64,000 bases of DNA, from the NCBI GenBank assembly GCA_964584325.1, contig CAZOZP010000009.1, positions 1 to 64,000 on the forward strand. The letters are read 5' to 3'. The position numbers and the translations under genes were made by a program. Below, one piece after another: positions 26,505-35,364 of this stretch. This stretch comes from CAZOZP01 sp964584325. Lineage in GTDB: Bacteria; Bacteroidota; Ignavibacteria; Ignavibacteriales; Melioribacteraceae. Below the pieces are notes generated by a model. It worked only from the letters and a program-made list of their open reading frames with translations. It had not been told where the DNA came from and made no database searches. Position 1 is the first letter of the stretch. Each line of letters begins with the position of its first letter.

Positions 26505-27451
26505 AATTCTTTAAAAATATTAATTTTGATAAACTTAAACACGGATTAGATAAAACCAGAGAAAAGGTAATAAACAGAATCTCCGAAACACTTACCGGAA
26601 AAGCTAAAATTGACGAATCGACTCTTGATGAAATAGAAGAAATACTGGTTACAGGCGATATTGGCTACGAAATAGCATCTCAGGTGATTGAAGCCGCAAG
26701 ATCAGCATTAAAGAAGGAATCAGACAGGAGCGGAGAGAATATATTTAGAATACTTAAGCAGGAATTAAAAAAAATAATTACAAGTTCGCAGCAGGTTAAA
26801 AGCGAATATGACCTGATTGAAAAATTTCGTCCATATGTAATACTTGTAGTTGGAGTGAACGGAGCAGGGAAAACCACAACGATAGGTAAACTGGCGCGAA
26901 ATTATAAAAATGCCGGACTGAATGTGATAATCGGTTCTGCTGATACATTCAGAGCCGCGGCAAATGAACAGCTCGAAATCTGGGCCGGCCGTGCAGGTGT
27001 TCAAATTGTACAAAGCACAATGGGTGCTGATCCTTCTTCGGTTGTTTACGATACATTAAATATCGCAGTTAAAAATAAAGCTGATATTGTTTTGATAGAT
27101 ACCGCGGGAAGACTCCATACAAAAAGCAATCTGATGGAAGAACTTTCTAAAATAAAGAGAGTTATGACAAAAGTTCTGGATTATGCTCCGAACGAAACGT
27201 TTTTGGTTATTGACGGAAACACCGGTCAGAACGGATTAATACAAGCTAAGGAATTTGCGAAAGTAACTGATATCAGCGGTTTGATTCTGACAAAATTAGA
27301 CGGGACCGCAAAAGGCGGCGTTGTTTTCAAAATATGCAGCGAAAACAGCCTCCCGATTAAATACATTGGAGTAGGCGAAGGAATAGACGATTTACAGACA
27401 TTTGATCCGGATGAATTTATAAATGCACTGTTCACAACCAATAATATTTAA
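26501..27451 (+). CDS. ftsY: Signal recognition particle receptor FtsY
   Basis: This SRP-receptor GTPase docks ribosome-SRP complexes at the membrane. It has 316 residues, which is the NG core with little acidic A domain. The G motifs are GVNGAGKTTT (P-loop), DTFRAAANEQL, DTAGRLHT and TKLDGTAKGG. The N-terminal helical bundle (about 1-95) is basic at its start and may bind lipid directly. The ATGA overlap with the phosphatidyltransferase couples the two membrane-related genes. Confidence 0.97.
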   Translation: MKFFKNINFDKLKHGLDKTREKVINRISETLTGKAKIDESTLDEIEEILVTGDIGYEIASQVIEAARSALKKESDRSGENIFRILKQELKKIITSSQQVKSEYDLIEKFRPYVILVVGVNGAGKTTTIGKLARNYKNAGLNVIIGSADTFRAAANEQLEIWAGRAGVQIVQSTMGADPSSVVYDTLNIAVKNKADIVLIDTAGRLHTKSNLMEELSKIKRVMTKVLDYAPNETFLVIDGNTGQNGLIQAKEFAKVTDISGLILTKLDGTAKGGVVFKICSENSLPIKYIGVGEGIDDLQTFDPDEFINALFTTNNI

Positions 27452-27463
27452 ATTAAGGTGCTT

Positions 27464-27673
27464 ATGTTATTCAAAAGAGCAAAACATAGAGTTTTCGATT
27501 ATCCGCCAAGACATTACAAACCCGAACAGGATGAAAGCGAAAAAAGGAAAAAGAAACTTGATTTAGAGATTAAGAGATCAAGAGTAATACAGAGAAGAAA
27601 AAGTCCGTTAAAATTCATCATTGTAATTGCACTTCTTATTTATCTTCTGATTGAATTGCAAAAATGTATGTAA
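27464..27673 (+). CDS. Small single-pass membrane protein, unknown function
   Basis: This protein has 69 residues. A cytosolic, highly charged part (about 1-48; FDYPPRHYKPEQDE, then Lys/Arg-rich helices) precedes one membrane segment (about 49-64) and a short tail. The aromatic/proline motif FDYPPRHY resembles a motif I recall in small Bacteroidota proteins of unknown role. ATG at 27464 was preferred over GTG at 27458 because AAGG lies 5 bases before it. It sits 12 bp after ftsY and is probably co-transcribed. Confidence 0.7.
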   Translation: MLFKRAKHRVFDYPPRHYKPEQDESEKRKKKLDLEIKRSRVIQRRKSPLKFIIVIALLIYLLIELQKCM

Positions 27674-27834
27674 ATATTTTGAAATTACTGATACATTAAA
27701 GAATGATTATACCGATTAACTGCATTTAATTTCAGAATTTCAAAATTCATTATCTGTTACAGTTTGATTTAGAATATATATATATCTAATTTGCGGACTT
27801 AAAAATTAAATTATGAAATAAAACATACGGATAA

Positions 27835-29433
27835 ATGAAAGAACAATTACTTCTCGGTGCCGAAGCGATTGCACAGGCGGCAATCGATGCAGGCATTTCC
27901 GGGGTTTATGCTTATCCCGGCACTCCATCAACTGAAATAACGGAATATATTCAAAAATCTAAGACATCTGCTGAAAGGAAAATAAGATCCTCCTGGTCAG
28001 CGAATGAAAAGACTGCTTATGAAGCTGCACTGGGTATGTCTTATGCTGGAAAGAGGTCTATTGTATGCATGAAGCACGTAGGTCTGAATGTTGCTGCAGA
28101 TGCTTTTATAAATTCGGCTGTAACTGGAGTAAATGGTGGCTTAGTACTTGTTGTTGCAGACGATCCTTCAATGCATTCATCGCAAAACGAGCAGGATTCC
28201 AGATTTTACGGGAAATTTGCGTTTTTGCCGGTACTCGAGCCTTCCAATCAGCAAGAGGCATATAACGCAGTTCATTACGGACTTACTTTATCGGAAGAAG
28301 TAAAGCTTCCGGTAGTCTTAAGAATAACCACAAGACTTTCACACTCAAGATCTGCGGTAAGAAGTTTAGAAATAAGAGACCAGAATTCATTGAATCCGGA
28401 TACTGACAGAAAGAAATGGATACTTTTGCCTGCAAATGCACGTGTTCAGTACAATAAACTTTTAGCACTTCAGGGAACACTTCAGGAAAAATCCGAAGAA
28501 TCTGTTTTTAATAGTCTGATTGAAGGTACAGGAACCAAAGCGGTAATAGCATTCGGATTAGCCTTTAATTATGTAATGGAAGTAAAACAGAAAAACAAAC
28601 TAGATATTCCGGTACTGAAAATTTCTCAATATCCGTTACCTGAAAAGAAAATCAGAGAATTCGTTTCGAAATATGACAAAATAATTATTGCTGAAGAAGG
28701 TTATCCGATTTACGAAGAATTGCTTAAAGGATTTTTCGGATCAGAAAAATTCTTTGGGCGGCTTGACGGAACACTTCCGAGAACAGGTGAGCTGAATCCG
28801 GATTCAGTTGCCGCTGCACTCGGAATCGCCGAAGAAAAAATGTTTAAAATACCGGAAATAGTAACCAACCGTCCGCCCGCACTTTGCAAAGGATGCGGCC
28901 ACAGAGATTTATACGATGCACTGAACCACGTACTGGAATCCTATAACACAAATCATTTATTCTCCGACATTGGATGCTATACATTAGGGGCACTTCCTCC
29001 GTTTAATTCTATAAGTACCTGCGTTGATATGGGTGCTTCAGTAACAATGGCAAAAGGTGCAGCAGATGCCGGATTACATCCTGCAATTGCAGTAATAGGC
29101 GATTCAACATTTACACACTCCGGAATTACCGGCCTGCTGGATGCAGTAAATGATAAATCAAGAGTTACTATAATTATTTCTGATAATGAAACAACAGCTA
29201 TGACAGGCGGTCAAAATTCATCCGGGACAGACAGACTTTTTGAAATATGCCGAGGTGTAGGAGTTGCAGAAACTCATATAAGGGAAATTACTCCCATAAA
29301 ACAAAAACTATCCGAAAACATTCAGATAATAAAAGAAGAAATTGAATATGACGGCGTTTCCGTAATAATTGCAAGAAGAGAATGCATTCAGACAGCCATT
29401 AAACATAAGAAAAACAAAGAGAAAATTAACTGA
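27835..29433 (+). CDS. iorA: Indolepyruvate:ferredoxin oxidoreductase alpha subunit, short form
   Basis: The thiamine-diphosphate subunit of an aryl-pyruvate oxidoreductase interconverts aromatic 2-oxo acids and aryl-acetyl-CoA with ferredoxin. At 532 residues it has the N-terminal pyrimidine-binding domain (GVYAYPGTPSTE), a middle domain and the C-terminal TPP domain (CKGCGH near 347; GDSTFTHSG near 420). The classical enzyme (about 600-650 residues) ends in a domain binding two 4Fe-4S clusters; here the chain stops at ARRECIQTA plus a basic tail, with no CxxCxxC motifs. A separate ferredoxin must carry electrons. It heads the operon iorA-iorB-paaK-ACT-aminotransferase. Confidence 0.93.
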   Translation: MKEQLLLGAEAIAQAAIDAGISGVYAYPGTPSTEITEYIQKSKTSAERKIRSSWSANEKTAYEAALGMSYAGKRSIVCMKHVGLNVAADAFINSAVTGVNGGLVLVVADDPSMHSSQNEQDSRFYGKFAFLPVLEPSNQQEAYNAVHYGLTLSEEVKLPVVLRITTRLSHSRSAVRSLEIRDQNSLNPDTDRKKWILLPANARVQYNKLLALQGTLQEKSEESVFNSLIEGTGTKAVIAFGLAFNYVMEVKQKNKLDIPVLKISQYPLPEKKIREFVSKYDKIIIAEEGYPIYEELLKGFFGSEKFFGRLDGTLPRTGELNPDSVAAALGIAEEKMFKIPEIVTNRPPALCKGCGHRDLYDALNHVLESYNTNHLFSDIGCYTLGALPPFNSISTCVDMGASVTMAKGAADAGLHPAIAVIGDSTFTHSGITGLLDAVNDKSRVTIIISDNETTAMTGGQNSSGTDRLFEICRGVGVAETHIREITPIKQKLSENIQIIKEEIEYDGVSVIIARRECIQTAIKHKKNKEKIN

Positions 29434-29434
29434 T

Positions 29435-30028
29435 ATGAATAAGAATATAATTTTAGCAGGAGTAGGCGGACAGGGAATTCTTACAATTGCGGCTATAATT
29501 GATACAGCGGCTCTGGATGCCGGTTTGAATATTAAACAGGCGGAAGTACACGGAATGAGTCAAAGAGGCGGTGCTGTACAATCCCATCTGAGAATATCCG
29601 ATGATACAATTTACTCTGATCTAATTGCATCCGGGACAGCAGATATCATAATATCAGTTGAACCTATGGAATCACTCAGATATTTGCCTTTTCTTTCTGC
29701 CGGCGGAATACTTGTTACATCAACGGATCCGTTTAAGAACATTCAGGATTATCCGGATGAAACAGAACTCATGCAGACAATCAGAAATTCCGCAAAATGT
29801 ATTTTAGTGGATACCGCAACTTTGGCAAAAGAAGCCGGAAATTCAAAAACATATAACGTAATAATGCTCGGAGCTGCCTCCCCATATATTGGGATTGATT
29901 CGCAGTATTTCGAATCGGCAATAGAAAAACTTTTCAGCACTAAAGGCCGTGAAATTCAGGAAATAAATCTGAAGGCTTTCAGACTGGGACTCAATATCGG
30001 AAAACAAAATAAAGAAGAAGAAAAATGA
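29435..30028 (+). CDS. iorB: Indolepyruvate:ferredoxin oxidoreductase beta subunit
   Basis: This gamma-type domain subunit (197 residues) partners IorA and helps bind CoA and form the active dimer. It opens with IILAGVGGQGILT, and AEVHGMSQRGGAVQSH is the family hallmark. The ATG at 29435, one base after the iorA stop codon, was chosen; an earlier in-frame ATG lies inside iorA. It overlaps paaK by 4 bp. Confidence 0.94.
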   Translation: MNKNIILAGVGGQGILTIAAIIDTAALDAGLNIKQAEVHGMSQRGGAVQSHLRISDDTIYSDLIASGTADIIISVEPMESLRYLPFLSAGGILVTSTDPFKNIQDYPDETELMQTIRNSAKCILVDTATLAKEAGNSKTYNVIMLGAASPYIGIDSQYFESAIEKLFSTKGREIQEINLKAFRLGLNIGKQNKEEEK

Positions 30029-31323
30029 TTTGGAATGAATCTATTGAAACTGCGGATAGGGAAAAACTTTCTCAAATTCAAAGCAAACGCCTGCAGCAAA
30101 TGATTGAAAGGATATACTTCAATGTGCCTTTTTACAGAAAGAAACTTCAGGAAAAAGGTATTGAGCCGGGCGATATAAATTCCGTTGACCAACTGAAAGA
30201 TTTGCCTTTTACAACCAAACAGGATCTTCGGGATAATTATCCTTTCGGATTATTTACCGTTCCTCAAAGCGAAATTGTAAGACTTCATGCTTCAAGCGGA
30301 ACTACAGGAAAACCTACCGTAGTTGGCTATACCAGAAATGATATAAATATGTGGAGCGAAGTAGTTGCAAGATCGCTTACGATGGCCGGAATAACAAAGA
30401 ACGATATTATACAGGTAGCATACGGTTATGGTCTTTTCACCGGCGGTATGGGACTGCATTACGGAGCTGAAAAAATAGGAGCATCAGTTATCCCTATTTC
30501 CGGAGGAAACACAAAAAAGCAGCTTCAGTTGATGGTTGATTTCGGTTCAACTGCAATAGCATGCACCCCTTCTTATGCAGCTCATTTAGGAGAAACTATT
30601 CAGAAAGAAGGTATTCCGCGTTCAGAAATTAAACTTAAAGCCGGAATATTCGGAGCTGAGCCATGGACGGAAGAAATGAGAAATCAGATTGAAACGCTTA
30701 TGGGCGTTAAAGCTTATGATATATACGGACTAAGCGAAGTAATCGGGCCGGGTGTTTCAATGGAGTGTGAACATCAAAAGGGAAGTCATATTTTTGAAGA
30801 TCACTTTATTCCCGAAATTATAAATCCGGATACATTGGAAGTATTACCTTATGGAGAAATCGGGGAACTTGTATTTACACCGGTTACAAAAGAAGCAATG
30901 CCGTTGCTTAGATACAGGACAAGAGATTTAACCAGACTTCATATAGACCAATGTCTATGCGGAAGAACACTGGTTAGAATGGAAAAGTGCCTCGGGCGTT
31001 CAGATGATATGCTTATTATAAGAGGAGTAAATGTATTTCCTTCACAGGTTGAATCCGTGCTTCTGGAAATGAGTGAAACCACTCCGCATTATCAGCTAAT
31101 CGTAAGCCGCGAAAACAACCTGGATACGCTCGAAATAAAAGTTGAAGTTGATAATCAATTCTGGTCTGATGAAATTAAGGTGCTTGAAGCTTTGAAAAAA
31201 AGAATCAGTCATAATATATCAAGCACACTCGGTTTAACCGCAAACATAAAGCTGGTTGAACCATATTCAATTGAAAGATCTGAAGGAAAAGCAAAAAGAG
31301 TAATTGACAACCGTAAACTTTAA
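30025..31323 (+). CDS. paaK: Phenylacetate-CoA ligase
   Basis: This AMP-forming ligase of 432 residues activates phenylacetate-type acids to their CoA esters. The ANL-family core is clear: HASSGTTGKPTVVGYT (nucleotide loop), YGLSEVIGPG, and the C-terminal hinge RSDDMLIIRGVNVFPSQVE. Beside iorAB it probably interconverts aryl-acetates and aryl-acetyl-CoA, so the operon could run amino acid to 2-oxo acid to acyl-CoA to acid with ATP gain, or the reverse for aromatic amino acid synthesis from exogenous aryl-acetates. Direction cannot be decided from sequence. No paaABCDE oxygenase genes are present. Confidence 0.95.
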   Translation: MIWNESIETADREKLSQIQSKRLQQMIERIYFNVPFYRKKLQEKGIEPGDINSVDQLKDLPFTTKQDLRDNYPFGLFTVPQSEIVRLHASSGTTGKPTVVGYTRNDINMWSEVVARSLTMAGITKNDIIQVAYGYGLFTGGMGLHYGAEKIGASVIPISGGNTKKQLQLMVDFGSTAIACTPSYAAHLGETIQKEGIPRSEIKLKAGIFGAEPWTEEMRNQIETLMGVKAYDIYGLSEVIGPGVSMECEHQKGSHIFEDHFIPEIINPDTLEVLPYGEIGELVFTPVTKEAMPLLRYRTRDLTRLHIDQCLCGRTLVRMEKCLGRSDDMLIIRGVNVFPSQVESVLLEMSETTPHYQLIVSRENNLDTLEIKVEVDNQFWSDEIKVLEALKKRISHNISSTLGLTANIKLVEPYSIERSEGKAKRVIDNRKL

Positions 31324-31340
31324 CCTTTAAGAGGTGTTCT

Positions 31341-31766
31341 ATGATAATAAAGCAATTATCGGTTTTCCTGGAAGATAAAGCGGGAAGGCTGACAGAAATG
31401 ACAAGAATTCTTGCTGAAAACGACATCAACATTTCAGCCTTCAGCATAGCAGATGCACCTGATTACGGAATTATCAGACTGATTGTAGGAAGACCTGAGC
31501 TTGCTCTTGAAGTATTGAAAAAAAACGGATTCTCGGTTAATACCACAGATGTTGTTTGTATCGTTGTACCCAATACACCGGGCGGATTGCATAAAGTATT
31601 AAAGCTGCTTTCTGACCATGGTATCTCTATCGACTATATGTATGCTTTTGCAGTTGAAAACTCTGCTTCAGTGGTGCTTAGATCTTCCGGAGTGGACGAA
31701 GTAATAAAAGTTCTTCAGGCAAATAAGATGGAATTATTGAAAGCTAATCAGATATATCAGGTATAA
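31341..31766 (+). CDS. Tandem ACT-domain protein
   Basis: This protein of 141 residues is made of two ACT domains (about 1-70 and 71-141), the usual small amino-acid-binding regulatory fold. Each starts with the pattern of a strand, then G-x-L or G-G-L, then a helix (DKAGRLTEM and NTPGGLHKV). ACT pairs of this kind are common beside iorAB-paaK, and it probably senses an aromatic amino acid. The gene lies between paaK (17 bp) and the aminotransferase (4 bp). Confidence 0.9.
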   Translation: MIIKQLSVFLEDKAGRLTEMTRILAENDINISAFSIADAPDYGIIRLIVGRPELALEVLKKNGFSVNTTDVVCIVVPNTPGGLHKVLKLLSDHGISIDYMYAFAVENSASVVLRSSGVDEVIKVLQANKMELLKANQIYQV

Positions 31767-31770
31767 AATT

Positions 31771-32967
31771 ATGATAAGATTTTCTTCTTCCAGTGCACAG
31801 CTTCGTTCATCTGAAATCAGAGATTTAATGAGTCTGGCAACAAGACCGGATATTATTTCCTTTGCTGGCGGAATGCCGGGCAATGAACTTTTCCCGATAG
31901 ATGAAATTGACAGAATCTATAACGGACTGACACTAAAGGAAAAACAAATTGCAATGCAGTACGGACCTACTTGCGGTCTCCCGTCAATTTTAGAATCGTT
32001 AACCGAATATCTTAAGAAGAAAGGGTTACCGGTTAATGAAAATAAAATAATACTTACCACCGGATCCCTCCAGGCAATTAATATTCTCGGAAAACTCTTT
32101 ATTGATCCGGGCGACGATGTATTGGTAGAAAATCCTTGTTTCATAGGTGCAATTTCCGCATTCAGATCATATCAGGCAAATATGGTGCCCGTTCCACTCA
32201 ATGCAGACGGAATATCTACTGAAATCTTGGAAGAGAAAATTTTAGAATCAAAGACAGCTCCGAAGTTTTTATACTTTGCCCCTAATTTTCATAATCCTGC
32301 CGGAACGCTTTACTCACCTGAAGTTAAGCAGAATCTTATCTCTCTTATGCAGGGTAAAAATATTCCGCTTATAGAAGATGATGTTTACAGCGACCTGTAT
32401 TTCCATGAGGAAGATCTAAATAAACTCATACCAATAAAAGGGATTAATCCTTCCGGAATTGATGTTTGTTATACAGGGAGCTTTTCGAAAATTCTCGGAC
32501 CGGGACTTAGATTAGGCTGGCTTTTAGTACCTGAAGAAATCTACCGTAAATGTGAACTCATAAAACAATCAATAGATGCTTGCTCGCCAAGTATTTCTCA
32601 GGTAATTGCGGATAAATTTATAAGAAACGGTGAAATATATAAATACACTGCCTTTGCAAAAGAAAAGTACAAAGAAAGAGCTTTTTGTATGATAGATATG
32701 CTGAAGAAATGTATGCCCGATTATGTTAAATGGGTTGACCCAAGAGGCGGGTTTTATATATGGCTTGATCTTCCTGCCGGTACAGATTCAACACTCATTC
32801 TGGAAAAGGCAATATCAAAAGGTGCAGTTTTTGTAACAGGAAAAACATTTGATCCGTTGGCTCAATTGAACAGCAAAATGAGAATCTCATTCTGCAATAC
32901 CGCCCCCGATAAAATACAGGAAGGAATCCCAATAATTGCCGAAGCAATAAGGGAAATCTGCGGATAA
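31771..32967 (+). CDS. Fold-type I PLP aminotransferase (LysN/aromatic-type)
   Basis: This cytosolic aminotransferase of 398 residues has ISFAGGMPGNELFP near the start, PNFHNPAGT for cofactor and substrate contacts, EDDVYSDL, and the PLP lysine in YTGSFSKILGPGLRLGW. The closest named relatives are 2-aminoadipate/branched-chain/aromatic aminotransferases that lack the GntR head of MocR regulators. As the last gene of the ior operon it most likely supplies or consumes aryl-pyruvates such as phenylpyruvate and indolepyruvate. Confidence 0.92.
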   Translation: MIRFSSSSAQLRSSEIRDLMSLATRPDIISFAGGMPGNELFPIDEIDRIYNGLTLKEKQIAMQYGPTCGLPSILESLTEYLKKKGLPVNENKIILTTGSLQAINILGKLFIDPGDDVLVENPCFIGAISAFRSYQANMVPVPLNADGISTEILEEKILESKTAPKFLYFAPNFHNPAGTLYSPEVKQNLISLMQGKNIPLIEDDVYSDLYFHEEDLNKLIPIKGINPSGIDVCYTGSFSKILGPGLRLGWLLVPEEIYRKCELIKQSIDACSPSISQVIADKFIRNGEIYKYTAFAKEKYKERAFCMIDMLKKCMPDYVKWVDPRGGFYIWLDLPAGTDSTLILEKAISKGAVFVTGKTFDPLAQLNSKMRISFCNTAPDKIQEGIPIIAEAIREICG

Positions 32968-32973
32968 AATTTG

Positions 32974-33014
32974 TACCGCAGATAAAGAAAATTTATTTAT
33001 CTTTGTCTGCGGTA
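32974..33014. terminator. Long inverted repeat after the ior operon
   Basis: Two 14-base arms (32974-32987 and 33001-33014, starting TACCGCAGA and ending TCTGCGGTA) pair with a single U-G wobble around a 13-base A/T loop. It begins 7 bp after the aminotransferase stop codon. There is no strong U-tract on either side, so it may act as an RNA 3'-end stabiliser or a Rho-assisted terminator. Confidence 0.5.
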
Positions 33015-33073
33015 ATTAGATTTAATTCATCTCTTCAGCGCACCAAAAAGCAGTTTGTTATTCTCAAGTATTT

Positions 33074-33105
33074 ATTGAAAATTTTCTCTTTTTTTTGTAA
33101 CTTTG
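33074..33105 (+). promoter_or_regulatory. -33/-7 promoter of the helicase gene
   Basis: ATTG (33074-33077), 20 bp and TAACTTTG (33098-33105) fit the Bacteroidota consensus with one mismatch. The start codon follows 22 bp after the -7 box, so the leader is short. Confidence 0.55.
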
Positions 33106-33127
33106 CACTTCAAAAGTTTAAGGTATT

Positions 33128-35305
33128 ATGTTAGAACTTCAATCATTAAATCCAGCCCAAAAAGAAGCCGCAGAATACAATTTAGGACCGCACATGATAA
33201 TTGCCGGAGCAGGTTCCGGTAAAACAAGAGTGCTTACTAACAAAATAGCACTTGTTATTGAAAGCGGGTTAGAACCTTCTTCCATATTAGCTCTTACTTT
33301 TACGAATAAAGCCGCCAGAGAAATGCGCGAGAGGATTGACAAACTTATTGGCCAGCAAGCCGGTGAGCTCTGGATGGGAACTTTTCATTCAATTTTCGCA
33401 AAAATTCTGAGGGTTGAATCCAAGAAAATCAATTATCAGTCAAATTTTTGTATTTATGACAAAGAAGATTCTACATCGCTCGTAAACAATATAATACAAG
33501 AGTTGAATCTTTCAGCAGAGATCTATAATTATAACCACATCCAGCATAAGATCAGTTATCTTAAAAACCATATGGTGATGCCGGATGAGTTCATAAACAC
33601 TGTTGCCTCAACACCGATAGAAAAGAAAATCGGAGAGATATACAAACTTTACAATCAAAGACTTTATGAAAACAATTCAATGGATTTTGACGATTTATTG
33701 TTAAAGCCTCTTGAATTATTCAACACCAATGAAAAAATACTTGCAAAGTACAGAAAACAGTTTAAATACATTTTAGTTGATGAGTATCAGGACACTAACA
33801 GGGTTCAGTATGAACTGCTTAAAATTCTCGTAAACGGTAAAACTAAAATTTGCGTTGTAGGCGATGATGCGCAAAGCATTTACGGTTGGCGCGGAGCTGA
33901 CATAAGGAATATACTTGAATTCGAAAAAGATTTTCCTAAAGCAAAAGTTTTCAGACTTGAGCAGAATTACAGAAGTACAAAAGTTATACTTAGAGCCGCT
34001 GATTCCGTAATAAAAAATAATCCCGAGCAAATCAAGAAAAACCTTTGGACAGATAACGAAGAAGGCGAACCTATTACCATGGTTAAGTGTTCGGATGAAA
34101 AGGATGAAGCATACCAGATTTCCAAACGCATAAAAGAAGAAATTACAAAAAAGAAGCTTTCATTAAATGACATAGCTGTTTTCTACAGAATCAACTCGCA
34201 GTCCAGAGCACTTGAAGATGCTTTAAGACGTGCAAAGATTCCCTACAAAATTGTAGGCGGATTGGAATTCTACAAGCGTAAGGAAATAAAAGACATTATT
34301 GCATATCTGAGAGTTATCACTAATCAGAACGATGAAGAAAGCATACTTCGTATTATGAATTTCCCGCAGAGGGGAATCGGGAATACATCTATCTCGAAGA
34401 TGATTCAATTTTCCCGCAAACTGAATATTCCGCTTTATTCTACTATGGCAAGGGTGTTTGAAGTTATCGAAGTGAAAGAAAGAATTCAGAAAAATGTTAA
34501 GCAATTCAGAATTCTTCTTGAAAAATATATAGACCTGAGAAGTAAGCTTGCCCTTAATGAGTTGCTTTCAGCTTTGATTAACGAACTCGGGATATTAAAA
34601 ATATATAAAGAAGAAAATACTCCCGAATCTCAGCAGCGCTTTGAAAATGTTCAGGAGTTAATTGCTTCAGTAAACGATTTCTGTAAAAATAATCCGGAAA
34701 GAACAATTGAAGATTATTTAGCGGATGTTTCGCTAATTACCGGAGTTGATACATATAACGATGAAAACAATTCCATAACATTAATGACTTGCCACAGTGC
34801 TAAAGGTCTTGAGTTCCCGGTTGTTTTTGTGACAGGTCTGGAAGAAGACATCTTTCCTCTGAACAGAAAGTTCGATTCCGATGCACAACTTGGTGAAGAA
34901 AGAAGATTATTTTATGTGGCTATTACGAGAGCAAAGAAAAAGTTGTTCCTGACTTATGCAAGGTCCAGATACAGATTCGGAGAAGTAGCTTATCAGGTTC
35001 GTTCAAGATTTCTTGATGAGATTGAAAAAGAATGTTGCGATGAACTTAACGGCGGCATCGGCGGAAAAATAGGACGCAGAAAAAGAGGAGTTTACCACGA
35101 TGAAATGTATCAGCCGGATTATGATGATTATGACCAGGAACGTAAATCCGTGAGGGTAGGAAGTCGTGTAAGCCACGAATTGTTCGGACTCGGTAAAGTA
35201 ATTCAAATTTCCGGTTCTGGAGAAATGCAGAAAATAATGGTGTCTTTCGATAATGCCGGAACCAAAAATCTTCTTGCAAAATTAGCAAATTTAAAAATAT
35301 TATAG
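33128..35305 (+). CDS. UvrD/PcrA-type superfamily 1 DNA helicase
   Basis: This 3'-5' DNA helicase acts in repair and clears recombination or transcription blocks. Its 725 residues contain the SF1A motifs: Q-motif region LNPAQKEA, Walker A IAGAGSGKT, ALTFTNKAA, VDEYQDTN (motif II), GDDAQSIYGWRGA (III), LEQNYRS (IV), LMTCHSAKGLEFPVVF (V) and YVAITRAK (VI). The C-terminal tail (about 675-725) has the VGSRVSHELFGLGKV Tudor-like module that binds RNA polymerase in PcrA. It is a single-gene unit. Confidence 0.96.
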   Translation: MLELQSLNPAQKEAAEYNLGPHMIIAGAGSGKTRVLTNKIALVIESGLEPSSILALTFTNKAAREMRERIDKLIGQQAGELWMGTFHSIFAKILRVESKKINYQSNFCIYDKEDSTSLVNNIIQELNLSAEIYNYNHIQHKISYLKNHMVMPDEFINTVASTPIEKKIGEIYKLYNQRLYENNSMDFDDLLLKPLELFNTNEKILAKYRKQFKYILVDEYQDTNRVQYELLKILVNGKTKICVVGDDAQSIYGWRGADIRNILEFEKDFPKAKVFRLEQNYRSTKVILRAADSVIKNNPEQIKKNLWTDNEEGEPITMVKCSDEKDEAYQISKRIKEEITKKKLSLNDIAVFYRINSQSRALEDALRRAKIPYKIVGGLEFYKRKEIKDIIAYLRVITNQNDEESILRIMNFPQRGIGNTSISKMIQFSRKLNIPLYSTMARVFEVIEVKERIQKNVKQFRILLEKYIDLRSKLALNELLSALINELGILKIYKEENTPESQQRFENVQELIASVNDFCKNNPERTIEDYLADVSLITGVDTYNDENNSITLMTCHSAKGLEFPVVFVTGLEEDIFPLNRKFDSDAQLGEERRLFYVAITRAKKKLFLTYARSRYRFGEVAYQVRSRFLDEIEKECCDELNGGIGGKIGRRKRGVYHDEMYQPDYDDYDQERKSVRVGSRVSHELFGLGKVIQISGSGEMQKIMVSFDNAGTKNLLAKLANLKIL

Positions 35306-35319
35306 TTTCTGCAATTGGT

Positions 35320-35327
35320 TATATTTG
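35320..35327 (+). promoter_or_regulatory. Candidate -7 box of the phosphofructokinase gene
   Basis: TATATTTG matches TAnnTTTG 38 bp before the pfk start codon. No TTTG lies 19-21 bp upstream, so the promoter call rests on the -7 element alone. Confidence 0.4.
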
Positions 35328-35364
35328 TACTGTAAATAAATAATAATTACAACTAGGAGTTCAA

